This document shows positions 34,044 to 42,205 of a stretch of 64,000 bases of DNA, piece after piece. Both the position numbers and the translations under genes were made by a program. Origin of the DNA: Microbacterium sp. ACRRU (GTDB taxonomy: Bacteria; Actinomycetota; Actinomycetes; Actinomycetales; Microbacteriaceae). Below the pieces are notes generated by a model that had not been told where the DNA came from, did not search any database, and saw only the letters and a program-made list of their open reading frames with translations. Position 1 is the first letter of the stretch. Each line of letters opens with the position of its first letter. The stretch covers positions 1 to 64,000 of the forward strand of contig NZ_JAKRNI010000018.1 of assembly GCF_022346945.1 (NCBI RefSeq), in the 5' to 3' direction.

Positions 34044-35486
34044 CTAGTAGACGGTCGTCGGGGTGTTCTCGATGGTGTCGGGCTCGCGCGGCGCGTCTGG
34101 GTCGGGCAGCGGGTCCGGCCCCTTCTGCGCGTGCTTCTTGATCAGCCCGAACTCGACCACGGCCAGGGTGGCGTAGATCGCGGTGAAGGCGATGAGCGAG
34201 ATCAAGACGCTCCAGCCGGGCACGCTGGGCGAGACACCGTCCTCGGTGAGCATGAGGCCGAAGACGATCCACGGCTGTCGGCCCATCTCGGTGAAGACCC
34301 AGCCGACCAGGCTGCCCAGCAGCGGCAGGGGAGCGGCCCAGATCGCCACGCGCCACATCCAGGGAGCCACGGGGCGTGTCGCCTTCTTGCGGGTGACCCA
34401 CAGGCCCACGACGCTGATGAGGGCGGCGAGGCCGCCGAGCGCGATCATCCACCGGAACGACCAGTAGGTGACCCACAGTACGGGGGCGAAGTTGCCGTCG
34501 ACCTGGTCGGCGAACTGGGGGAACATCTCCTGCGCGTACATCGTGTTGAGGTCGTTGATGCCTTCGACGCAGCCGTCGAGCGAGTGCGTCGACAGGATGC
34601 TGAGAAGGAACGGCACGCGGATGGAGAACAGCTCGCTCGTGCCGTCCGGGGTGCCGAGCGTGAAGATCGAGAACGAGGCATCCGCCCCGCAGACGGTGTT
34701 GAAGGTCGCTTCGGCGGCGGCCATCTTCATCGGCTGCGTGGCGACCATGACGAGGCTGAGCTGGTCACCGGCGATCGCGACGAGGACGAACGAGACGACC
34801 GCAGACCACAGGCCGAAGCGCAGCGGCTTGCGCATCATCTCGACGTTGCGTCCGCGGGCGAGGTGCCACGCGGACACGGCGACCACGACCATCGCGGCGA
34901 ACATCCAGCCCGAGAAGATCGTGTGGGGGAACGCGGCGAGGGCGACGGGGTTGGTGAGCATGGCCCAGAAATCGACGAGTTCGGCGCGGCTGCCGTCGGC
35001 GGCCATCTGGTAGCCGACCGGGTTCTGCATGAACGCGTTCGCGGCGATGATGAAGTACGCCGAGAAGGTCGCCCCGAGCGTGGCCATCCAGATGCTCGCG
35101 AGGTGGGCGAGGCGGGGGAGCTTGTCCCAACCGAAGATCCACAGCCCGATGAATGTGGCTTCCAGGAAGAATGCCAACAGCCCCTCGAACGCCAGGGGAG
35201 CGCCGAACACGTCACCGACGAAACGCGAGTAGGCCGACCAGTTCATGCCGAACTGGAATTCCTGGACGATGCCGGTCACGACGCCCATCGCGAAGTTGAT
35301 CAGGAAGATCTTCCCGAAGAAGCGCGTCAGGTGCAGCCACTTCACGTCGCCCGTGCGGTACCAGACGGTCTGGAAGATGGCCACGACCAACGACATGCCG
35401 AGCGTCAGGGGCACGAACAGGAAGTGGTAAAGGGTGGTCAGGCCGAACTGCCACCGAGCGAGGATGAGGGGGTCGAGCCACTCCAC
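34044..35486 (-). CDS. cydA: Cytochrome bd ubiquinol oxidase subunit I
   Basis: A 480-residue haem-bearing subunit. Haem ligands fit His21 (LTTLYHFLFVP), His in AFPHTIFSGW and Met in WSFRWMIALG. The quinol site QPMKMAAAE and the GRQPW motif are present. The Q loop is of the short type. The GTG at 35486 is chosen because GGAGG lies 6 bases before it and the protein then begins at the conserved WLDPLILARWQFG. A longer in-frame start at 35597 would add an unconserved tail across the promoter. Confidence 0.95.
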   Translation of the reverse strand: MEWLDPLILARWQFGLTTLYHFLFVPLTLGMSLVVAIFQTVWYRTGDVKWLHLTRFFGKIFLINFAMGVVTGIVQEFQFGMNWSAYSRFVGDVFGAPLAFEGLLAFFLEATFIGLWIFGWDKLPRLAHLASIWMATLGATFSAYFIIAANAFMQNPVGYQMAADGSRAELVDFWAMLTNPVALAAFPHTIFSGWMFAAMVVVAVSAWHLARGRNVEMMRKPLRFGLWSAVVSFVLVAIAGDQLSLVMVATQPMKMAAAEATFNTVCGADASFSIFTLGTPDGTSELFSIRVPFLLSILSTHSLDGCVEGINDLNTMYAQEMFPQFADQVDGNFAPVLWVTYWSFRWMIALGGLAALISVVGLWVTRKKATRPVAPWMWRVAIWAAPLPLLGSLVGWVFTEMGRQPWIVFGLMLTEDGVSPSVPGWSVLISLIAFTAIYATLAVVEFGLIKKHAQKGPDPLPDPDAPREPDTIENTPTTVY

Positions 35487-35512
35487 GGGATGCCTCCGAT
35501 CGACGACCTTCT

Positions 35513-35529
35513 CTGTGGTCTGACCACAG
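35513..35529. promoter_or_regulatory. Palindromic operator at the cydA promoter
   Basis: CTGTGGTC and GACCACAG form perfect 8-bp arms around one base. On the minus strand a -10-like TAGCCT (35528-35533) precedes it, so the palindrome would lie on the cydA transcription start. The divergent PadR regulator is one candidate ligand. The TGTGG-N5-CCACA shape also resembles Crp/Fnr-like or Rex-like sites without matching them exactly. Confidence 0.55.
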
Positions 35530-35620
35530 GCTACTCCCGCGTCATGGTGCGGCGGAGAGCGATCACTCGGCATCGAACCATATACTCGGAAAGCCATTTG
35601 TTCACGGGTCGGAGGGCCCT

Positions 35621-36175
35621 ATGTCCGTACGCCAAAGCCTGCTAGCGATCCTCGATCGCGGCGACTGCTACGGCTCGCAACTGCGCGCCGAGTACCTGCG
35701 CCGCACGGGTGCGGCGGTCAATGTCGGGCAGGTGTACACCACCCTCGAGAGACTTCAGCGTGACGGTCTCGTGGAGCACCGGGGCGTGGATGAAGAGGGT
35801 CGCGTGCTGTGGGGGACCACCGCCGCGGGTCGCGCGGAAGCCCGCGCGTGGCTCGGCGAGGCATCGGTCGCTGATCGGCGGGATGAGGTCGCTCTGCGCA
35901 TCGCCTTGGCGCTCACTCTGCCCGGGGCGGACGTCGCGCGCATGATCGCCGTCCAGCGGGCCGCGGTTCGCGAGGCCCTGGCCGAAACGAGGGCGGACGA
36001 CGACGAGCAGATGGATGCCGTCGCGCGCGCGGTCGTCCTCGCCGCCCGCCGCGCGCGGCTGGACGCCGACCTCCGCTTCCTCGACGAGGTCGAGAGGCTG
36101 GCCGCCGATGCCACCCCGTTCGGCCTCTCGACGGAACGTCCTCGCCGCGGCCGGCCGGTGCGAGCCGCCGGCTGA
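35621..36175 (+). CDS. PadR-family transcriptional regulator
   Basis: 184 residues. Residues 1-75 form a PadR winged helix (SLLAILDRGDCYGSQLRAEY, VNVGQVYTTLERLQRDGLVE). Residues about 85-160 are helical and probably form the dimerisation domain. TATACT (35581-35586) is a likely -10 box and GGAGGG precedes the ATG. It is divergent from cydABDC and may control it, but adjacency is the only evidence. Confidence 0.85.
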   Translation: MSVRQSLLAILDRGDCYGSQLRAEYLRRTGAAVNVGQVYTTLERLQRDGLVEHRGVDEEGRVLWGTTAAGRAEARAWLGEASVADRRDEVALRIALALTLPGADVARMIAVQRAAVREALAETRADDDEQMDAVARAVVLAARRARLDADLRFLDEVERLAADATPFGLSTERPRRGRPVRAAG

Positions 36176-36275
36176 GCGGCCGTATCCCGAGATCCACGAT
36201 TCGTCAACCCCGAAACGACACGCCGACGCGCGGCGCACCCTGAGAGTACCCCGGATATCAACAAGGAGTTCTCTC

Positions 36276-36521
36276 ATGGTCATGGACATGCCCCTTCGCC
36301 GTCCGGGTCGCTTCGACACCACCACGGAGATCCCCTGGACGCGGATCGACCTGGACCTGTACGAGGTCGCACGGGACGGGCTCATCGTGGGGTACGTCGA
36401 GGTGGTCGGGGCCGTTTTCGGGGCTCTGGGGGGAACGCGTTACGACCGCGCCGTCGAGGTCGCGCAACACCTGACGTTCCATGCCGCCGTCGACACGGTT
36501 CTGCGCCGCGCCGGGAGCTGA
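36276..36521 (+). CDS. Hypothetical protein, 81 residues
   Basis: An 81-residue soluble protein preceded by a good AAGGAG 7 bases before the ATG. It contains the stretch IPWTRIDLDLYEVARDGLIV and ends in a helical region. No family recognised. Coding is supported by the ribosome site, GC3 bias and its place between genes. Confidence 0.6.
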   Translation: MVMDMPLRRPGRFDTTTEIPWTRIDLDLYEVARDGLIVGYVEVVGAVFGALGGTRYDRAVEVAQHLTFHAAVDTVLRRAGS

Positions 36522-36609
36522 CGGCGCCGGGTAGCACGCCCGTTCGCGGAGTCAACCCCCTCGGCGTCGCGGGAGGGCTGACGGAGTGTCGAATCACCAG
36601 GAGGTCGAC

Positions 36610-36732
36610 ATGCTTTACCGACTCGCCGGTGGTGGTCGACGATGACCGCCGATCCCTTCCCCACCGGACCCCACCGTCCCATTCGCATCGCGCATCTGCC
36701 CCCGGTGCGATCGCAGCGACGAGAATCAGAAG
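36610..36732 (+). other. Upstream in-frame segment with strong ribosome site and internal TGA
   Basis: AGGAGG (36599-36604) lies 5 bases before an ATG at 36610, which encodes 11 residues (MLYRLAGGGRR) and stops at a TGA (36643). The same frame then continues open into the protein at 36733, passing through a CPRC motif. Either this is a short leader peptide, or the gene truly starts at 36610 and carries a single internal stop. A second frame with ATG at 36642 (overlapping ATGA) runs for 57 codons. Confidence 0.4.
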
Positions 36733-37095
36733 ATGACGCAGACGCTGGCTCGCCTGCCGGGCGCGGCTCGAAGGTTGTGCCTGAGCCGCCGAAGAGGAGA
36801 GATCTGCACGCGTGAGAAGGGCCATCGCGGCCTCCATCACCGTCGTGGCGGCGCGCTCCTGTGGAACGACCTCCAGGCCGACCCGCCCGAGTGCCCCGCC
36901 GGGGGGTCTCCGGCCGAACCGGCTCCCCGCCTGGACGACGGATTCCCGGGTGGTCGATCCCTCTGTCCCACCTGCTGGGCCTTCGTGCCGTTGCAGGACG
37001 ACGGGACGTTGAGGCCGCACGACACGTGGCGGGGCGACCCCACCCGAGCCGATGCCGATCGACGGCGGGAGTGGTTCAACACCTTCGGCTGGTGA
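36733..37095 (+). CDS. Small Cys/His-rich protein, probable zinc ribbon
   Basis: 120 residues from the first ATG after the in-frame TGA. It has CTREKGHRGLHHR and a CPTC knuckle near residue 78, a pattern of metal-binding residues (C-x8-C, GH, LHH, CPTC). The product ends REWFNTFGW. No named family. The ATG at 36733 has only a poor ribosome site, so the true start may be different. Confidence 0.55.
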   Translation: MTQTLARLPGAARRLCLSRRRGEICTREKGHRGLHHRRGGALLWNDLQADPPECPAGGSPAEPAPRLDDGFPGGRSLCPTCWAFVPLQDDGTLRPHDTWRGDPTRADADRRREWFNTFGW

Positions 37096-37097
37096 CC

Positions 37098-38330
37098 TCA
37101 TGATCCTCGCAGAGCCACGACGGGCTCGACGCGTGCCGCACGGCGGGCCGGCAGACCCCCGGCGATCAGACCTACGAGGGCGCCCAGCAGCGCGCCACCG
37201 ATGGCGATGAACGGATCGAGCACCGGCGTCCAGTTCTGCACCACCGCCACCCCGACGACGGTGAAGACGCCTAGTGCGGCGCCGATCAGGCCGCCGAGGC
37301 CGCCGACGACGACCGACTCCACGACGAACTGAGCGGCGACCTGACGCCGCGTGGCTCCGAGGGCGCGTCGCAAGCCGATCTCGCTCGTCCGTTCGGTCAC
37401 CGAGAGCATGGTCACGTTCGCGATGCCCAGCCCGCCCACGAGAAGGACGACGAGGCCGACGGCGGCGAAGATGGTCGTGAGGTCGTTCTGAACTCCTGAG
37501 CTCACGGTCGAGGACGCGGGGGGCGCGCCGACGGTGACATCGTCGGGCTGGTCGGGGAACAGCGCGAGCGCGATCTGCTGTCGCAATTGCGGCCCGGCGC
37601 CGACGACGATCTTCGCCCGCACGGTTGCTGGCGAGCGCAGACCGAAATCCCGTCGCGCCGCGCCGTCGGGGATGACGAGAGCATTGACGAGATCGCCGAT
37701 GGCCTCGGTCCCGCTGATGATTCCGATCACGGCGTAGGCGCGCCCATCGAGGAAGACCGACGGCTGTGAGTCCACTCGCGTGATACCCAGCGCCTTGGCG
37801 GTCTCCGACCCGAGAACCGCCACGCGATCGCCGCGGCGGTCATGGCCGGCATCGAAGAAACGTCCCGTGACGACGTGCCCACCGGCTGTGCTGAGCAGGC
37901 CCTCGGAGGTCGCGTAGATCGTCGGGGGCACAGCGGCCGCCGCGGAAGGATCCGTGATCGACACGGCGGAAACCGTCCCGCCGCGCAGATCCAGAGGGCT
38001 GAGTGTCGCGGAGGCCTCCACTCCCGCCAGCCGTGCGACCCGCGCAGCGGCGTCCTCGGGGAGTGCGGCGGTGGCGACGGATTTGCCATCCTTGTCCTTC
38101 GCGGTGGCCGGCGAGGCGACGACCTGTGTCGAAGCGACGGCGTCGAACTGACGCTCGATCTGAGCCGACGCGGTCCCTGCCAGCCCGATCGTGGCGACGA
38201 GCGCGGCTACGCCCAGCGTGGCCCCGGCGATCGTGGCCACGAGGCGCCCCGGACGTACACCGATGTCGCTCGTCGCCTCGGCAAGGAGGTCGTTCCAACC
38301 GAAGCGATTCGCTCGCACGCGGCGCTTCAC
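37098..38330 (-). CDS. MacB/FtsX-type ABC transporter permease
   Basis: 410 residues. One N-terminal membrane helix (VATIAGATLGVAALVATIGLA), a large extracytoplasmic MacB-like core domain (about 65-270), and three C-terminal helices with an FtsX signature (TERTSEIGLRRALGATRRQV). This is the mechanotransmission permease of an exporter. It overlaps the ATPase gene by 4 bases and is last in a lipoprotein-adaptor-ATPase-permease operon. Confidence 0.88.
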   Translation of the reverse strand: MKRRVRANRFGWNDLLAEATSDIGVRPGRLVATIAGATLGVAALVATIGLAGTASAQIERQFDAVASTQVVASPATAKDKDGKSVATAALPEDAAARVARLAGVEASATLSPLDLRGGTVSAVSITDPSAAAAVPPTIYATSEGLLSTAGGHVVTGRFFDAGHDRRGDRVAVLGSETAKALGITRVDSQPSVFLDGRAYAVIGIISGTEAIGDLVNALVIPDGAARRDFGLRSPATVRAKIVVGAGPQLRQQIALALFPDQPDDVTVGAPPASSTVSSGVQNDLTTIFAAVGLVVLLVGGLGIANVTMLSVTERTSEIGLRRALGATRRQVAAQFVVESVVVGGLGGLIGAALGVFTVVGVAVVQNWTPVLDPFIAIGGALLGALVGLIAGGLPARRAARVEPVVALRGS

Positions 38331-39004
38331 GATCTCTCGCTCATGCGGCCGTCGCTGATGCGAATCACTCGGTCGGCGCGCTTCGCCACGGTGGTGTCGT
38401 GGGTGATGATCACCAGCGTCATGCCTCCCTCATGCAGCGCTTCGAAAAGGGTCATGATCTCCTCTGTCGTCCTTCCGTCGAGGTTCCCCGTGGGCTCGTC
38501 GGCGAGGACCAGGCGCGGCCTCGTCACCAGAGCGCGCGCGACCGCGACACGCTGGCGCTCGCCGCCCGAAAGGACGTCCGGCCTGAAGCCCAGGCGGTGG
38601 CCCAGCCCCACTCGTTCGAGGGCTTCTCTCGCGCGCGATTCTCGGTCGCCCCGGGGGGCGTCGCTGTAGATCAGAGGCAGCATGACGTTCTCCTCCACCG
38701 ATCGCCGCGGAAGCAAGTGGAACGCCTGGAAGACGAATCCCAGTTGTCGAGCCCGCAGGGCCGTGCGTGCGTCGTCATCGAGCGTCGTGGTCGGTTCGCC
38801 CCCGAGCAGGTACTCGCCACTGGTGGGCCGGTCGAGCAGTCCCAGGATGTTGAGCATCGTGGATTTCCCTGAGCCACTAGGACCGACGATGGCAAGGTAG
38901 TCGCCTTCGTGGATCGTGAGGTCGACTCCCCGCAGCGCCCGCACTTCCGGCGGCCCCGGGAAGGAACGCGTCACCTCCTGTAACTCGAGAAGCGGGGCGA
39001 TCAT
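38327..39004 (-). CDS. MacB-type ABC transporter ATP-binding protein
   Basis: A 225-residue ATPase of the LolD/MacB class. Walker A is GPSGSGKST, the signature is LSGGERQRVAVARAL, Walker B is LVLADEPTGNLD, the H-loop is ITHD. LGFVFQAFHLLPRRSVEENV is typical of the class. The start overlaps the adaptor gene stop. It pairs with the adjacent FtsX-type permease. Confidence 0.92.
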   Translation of the reverse strand: MIAPLLELQEVTRSFPGPPEVRALRGVDLTIHEGDYLAIVGPSGSGKSTMLNILGLLDRPTSGEYLLGGEPTTTLDDDARTALRARQLGFVFQAFHLLPRRSVEENVMLPLIYSDAPRGDRESRAREALERVGLGHRLGFRPDVLSGGERQRVAVARALVTRPRLVLADEPTGNLDGRTTEEIMTLFEALHEGGMTLVIITHDTTVAKRADRVIRISDGRMSERS

Positions 39005-40518
39005 CGTCCCACCACCACGAGGTCGCCCTTGGACAGCTCTCCATCGACGGGACGTACTTCTACTGCTCCCGAGGCGGACAGCCCCGTCTCGACCGCGACG
39101 CGGCGCGTCGATGCGGACTGTCCGTCCCGGGGGTCGCCGGTGACGACCTCGACCCGATCCTCGCCCCCGGGCCCCGCGGTGAGGGCGGCGAGAGGGACGT
39201 GGAGGACGTCGCCATCGGTGGCGGCGACGGGGATGCGAACACGGAGATTCTGCCCGCGCAGTTCCGTCAGCTGCTGGTCGGTGACGGCCGCCGGCGCGAG
39301 GGTCACCGTCCATCGATCACCCGCTTTCTGACCAGGAGTGACGCTGGTGACCGTGGCGTCGAGCGTCGAACCGTCGGGAAGGTCGACGACTGCCTTGCCA
39401 TCTTTCTTCACGAGCCGGGCATCGGACTCGGGAACCGATCCGGAAAGCGAGAGCGCGGCACCGGACACGGTCATCGCCGTGCCCTTGAGTTCCGCTCCGC
39501 GCTGGGCCTCCACCGAGTCGACGCGACGGGGAAGGGCCGAGAGGTAGAGCACCTCCCCGGCGGGGAGGTACGGGAGTGCTCGCTCCTGTGCCCGCGCGAG
39601 ATCTTCGCGTGCCTGATCGAGCTGCTCCTGGGCGCTACGAAGGTCCGTCTGAGCGGAGGACGCGTCCGGTGCGACGTCCAGCTGCGCGCGCTTGGTTTTG
39701 GCCAACGCGAGCGCGTCCCGCAAATCGGCCACGCGCGCCTCGGTTTCGCCGCTGGCCACAGCGGCATCCAAGGCCCGTTGTGCACTCGCCACAGCGTTGT
39801 CCGCCTCTTGCTTCTCCGCGGCCGTCGCTCCGGCTCTCGCCTTGTCGTAAGCGGACGAGGCGGTTGCGACGGCCCGTTCGGCGCTGGCGACGGCGGACCG
39901 AGACGAACGAACCGCCGCCTCGGCATCCTCAGAGACTGCCGGAGCCGGGTAGCCCGCCTGCGCGTACAGTGCCTTCACTGCTGAAGCGGCCTGCTCATCG
40001 AAGACCGCGTTCTCTGGGTCGCCGGCGTCCAACCCGATGGAGCGCATCGCGGACTTGAACTGAGACACGTCCGGTCCGGAGACGCCGAAGCGGAGCGAAC
40101 GGTACGCGGGAAGGTCCCCGGGCAGCACAATGACGGGGCGTCCCGCGACTTCCAGAGCGACGGAGAGCGGGTTCAGCTGGGTACCGACCTCCGGCACCCG
40201 TCCGGTCACGATGGGTTGGCCGGGCAGGTCGGTCGTATCGATCTTCACGTCGACTGGATCGGCGTAACCGAAGTCGGCTCGCATCGTGACCTCGTTGCTG
40301 AGCGGCCCATACTCCACCGGGGCGGTCACGTAGCCGGGCGCGGGGGGAGACCCCAGAGCAGCGGCGTCCGTCGGTGACACGACGAAGCGTCCCACCACGA
40401 GACCGGTCACCAGCGACGCCACTGCGACCGCGGACACGATCCACAGCGGGCGGTTGCGGCGGATGATCGCCCGGACCGGCGCGACCATATGGCCCACCCG
40501 AGTGCGCACGCCCGTCAC
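39001..40518 (-). CDS. Membrane-fusion (HlyD/MacA-like) adaptor with peptidoglycan-binding domain
   Basis: 505 residues. One N-terminal membrane helix (LWIVSAVAVASLVTGLVVG); a peptidoglycan-binding-like segment near 140-200 (RFGVSGPDVSQFKSAMRSIG); a long Ala/Arg-rich coiled-coil hairpin (about 205-320); and beta-barrel domains with EVLYLSALPRRVDSV and GQNLRVRIPV. The wall-binding module makes sense in a Gram-positive cell with no outer-membrane channel. It overlaps both neighbours by 4 bases. Confidence 0.86.
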   Translation of the reverse strand: MTGVRTRVGHMVAPVRAIIRRNRPLWIVSAVAVASLVTGLVVGRFVVSPTDAAALGSPPAPGYVTAPVEYGPLSNEVTMRADFGYADPVDVKIDTTDLPGQPIVTGRVPEVGTQLNPLSVALEVAGRPVIVLPGDLPAYRSLRFGVSGPDVSQFKSAMRSIGLDAGDPENAVFDEQAASAVKALYAQAGYPAPAVSEDAEAAVRSSRSAVASAERAVATASSAYDKARAGATAAEKQEADNAVASAQRALDAAVASGETEARVADLRDALALAKTKRAQLDVAPDASSAQTDLRSAQEQLDQAREDLARAQERALPYLPAGEVLYLSALPRRVDSVEAQRGAELKGTAMTVSGAALSLSGSVPESDARLVKKDGKAVVDLPDGSTLDATVTSVTPGQKAGDRWTVTLAPAAVTDQQLTELRGQNLRVRIPVAATDGDVLHVPLAALTAGPGGEDRVEVVTGDPRDGQSASTRRVAVETGLSASGAVEVRPVDGELSKGDLVVVGR

Positions 40519-41450
40519 GAGTTACCCTGCTCGGCCGCCGCTTTGGCCTTATCGAGCTCCGACCTGTGGTCGGCGACGAACTTCTCCTCGGCCGCCCACT
40601 GAACCTTCTCAACCCGCTCGTCGTAGCCGGTCTTCGTGCGGCAGTCCAGATCAGCCAGTGCCGTCTCGATCTCCTCCGTCTTGAACTTCTCCTTCGCGGA
40701 GGCGTCGGGCTGTGTGCTCCCGTCTCCCAGCAGCTCCATCCACTGCTGACTGAGGCTCGTGATGGCGCCCTGCGGGTTCGTGAAGCTGTATCCGGCCGCC
40801 GTCATGCAGGCCGCCCACTCACTATCCGCCCGCGCGATCTCCGGCGACGACGTGACCTTCTCCTGGAGCGTGCCCAGGGCCTGCCGGAGGTCGGCGAACT
40901 CGTCCGAGTCTGCGGAGGTCTGTTGGTCGGCCTTGCCGGAGCATCCGGCCCTCGCGGGAATCCACTCCTGCGGGGCCTCTTCTCCGGCGTAGTCGCCCAG
41001 CAGTGCTCGATTCCAGGCGCGCTGCTGCGATTCGGGAAGCGATTCCAGGTGCTTGGTGTTGGGGTCTGGTTCTGACGTCTCGGGGGTCTGCTCGAATGAT
41101 CGGAGCATCCCGTACCCGTTCTGCGCGACCCACGAGCGGTCGTCGGGCTTCCAGTCATCCGCGGACACGGTGCTGTACGCCGTGGCGTCGACGTATGGTA
41201 CGTAATCGAAGCCCTGCTCTTTCATGCATTCGGCGATCACTCCTTGCCGCTTCTTCTCTTGCTCCAGGAGCGCGGCACTGTCCGCGTTGGGATCGCTGGC
41301 GGCGCCGAAGAGCGCAGAAAGGTAGGGCGTGAGGGGCGATTGTCCTGTTGCGGTGCTGTCGTCTGCTGGGGATGACGCCGTGCACCCGGCGAGAATCAGC
41401 ACGATACCGAGGGCGGCGGGGACGGCGAAAGTGTTGCGGTGGAATGACAT
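40515..41450 (-). CDS. Secreted lipoprotein of the ABC exporter operon
   Basis: 311 residues. The lipobox ILAGC gives lipidated Cys23. The mature part is acidic and has four further Cys (in AECMKEQGF, ARAGCSGK, WAACMTAAG and DLDCRTKTG), probably two disulfides. The repeated C-M/x-x-x-G-(F/Y) pattern recurs in actinobacterial lipoproteins beside such exporters. It is first in the operon with AGGAGG before the ATG. Role unknown; a substrate-capture or sensing part for the exporter is a reasonable guess. Confidence 0.78.
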   Translation of the reverse strand: MSFHRNTFAVPAALGIVLILAGCTASSPADDSTATGQSPLTPYLSALFGAASDPNADSAALLEQEKKRQGVIAECMKEQGFDYVPYVDATAYSTVSADDWKPDDRSWVAQNGYGMLRSFEQTPETSEPDPNTKHLESLPESQQRAWNRALLGDYAGEEAPQEWIPARAGCSGKADQQTSADSDEFADLRQALGTLQEKVTSSPEIARADSEWAACMTAAGYSFTNPQGAITSLSQQWMELLGDGSTQPDASAKEKFKTEEIETALADLDCRTKTGYDERVEKVQWAAEEKFVADHRSELDKAKAAAEQGNS

Positions 41451-41606
41451 GAGTACCTCCTGGTCGAAAACCAGAGGTAGCAGCGAAGCTTTTGGAGACA
41501 TGAGGCACACCTGTGAGCCAGTGATGTGTGCCGCGCGGGTCCGCGAAGGAAGTAGCCGGGCCGCCCAGTGATTCACCCGTCTGCTCATCCGTTCGGTTGC
41601 GGCCCC

Positions 41607-41612
41607 TAACAT
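41607..41612 (+). promoter_or_regulatory. -10 box for leaderless DUF151 gene
   Basis: TAACAT ends 6 bases before the ATG at 41619, with no ribosome site between. Confidence 0.55.
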
Positions 41613-41618
41613 GGCGTC

Positions 41619-42122
41619 ATGGTCCCGGTACGCGTGCTCGGCGTGGCTCTCGACTCCGCCCAACAGCACGTCATCCTGCTGGCCCCGCTGTCGGGCGCCG
41701 AGCGGGAAGATGCCGTGGTCCTCCCGATATGGATCGGCCCGCAGGAGGCGATGTCGATCCTCGTCGCGATCGAGGGCGCGGCCGCCCCACGCCCGCTTTC
41801 GCACGACCTGATGGTCGTCATGCTCCAGGGCCTCTCGGCATCCGTCGACCGGGTCGAGGTGACTCGGTTGGTCGAGGGCACGTTCTACGCCGAGATCCAC
41901 GTGCGTACGCCGCGGGGACCGTTCGTCGTCGACGCGCGCCCCTCGGATGCCATCGCTCTCGCCGCCCGCACCGACGCGCCGATTGCGGTCGCCGAGGCGG
42001 TGCTGGCCGAGGCGGGCGTGCCCGAAGGGGCGGTCGAGTTCGACACGAGGGGCGACGACGACCGGGTCGAGGAGTTCCGGAAGTTCCTCGACGACGTCGA
42101 CCCCGACGACTTCCAGGGCTGA
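41619..42122 (+). CDS. Bifunctional nuclease family protein (DUF151)
   Basis: 167 residues. Conserved stretches are VRVLGVALDSAQQHVILL, LPIWIGPQEAMSI and FYAEIHVRTPRGPFVVDARPSDAIALAARTD, split here across the DUF151 core. The C-terminus is acidic (FLDDVDPDDFQG). The family has DNase/RNase activity reported for some members; the role in actinobacteria is unclear. Probably leaderless. Confidence 0.88.
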   Translation: MVPVRVLGVALDSAQQHVILLAPLSGAEREDAVVLPIWIGPQEAMSILVAIEGAAAPRPLSHDLMVVMLQGLSASVDRVEVTRLVEGTFYAEIHVRTPRGPFVVDARPSDAIALAARTDAPIAVAEAVLAEAGVPEGAVEFDTRGDDDRVEEFRKFLDDVDPDDFQG

Positions 42123-42205
42123 CCCGGCCGCGACGTCTCGCCACGCTTCTAGACTCGCGTGAGAGCCGTCGATCGCGGCGGTGATCCACGACGAACGGGG
42201 TACGG

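Noticed and set aside
36610-37095. A selenoprotein with TGA as selenocysteine
   Set aside because: No bacterial SECIS-like hairpin is evident after the TGA, and no Sec genes are in the window. A nonsense mutation, leader peptide or read-through is more likely.
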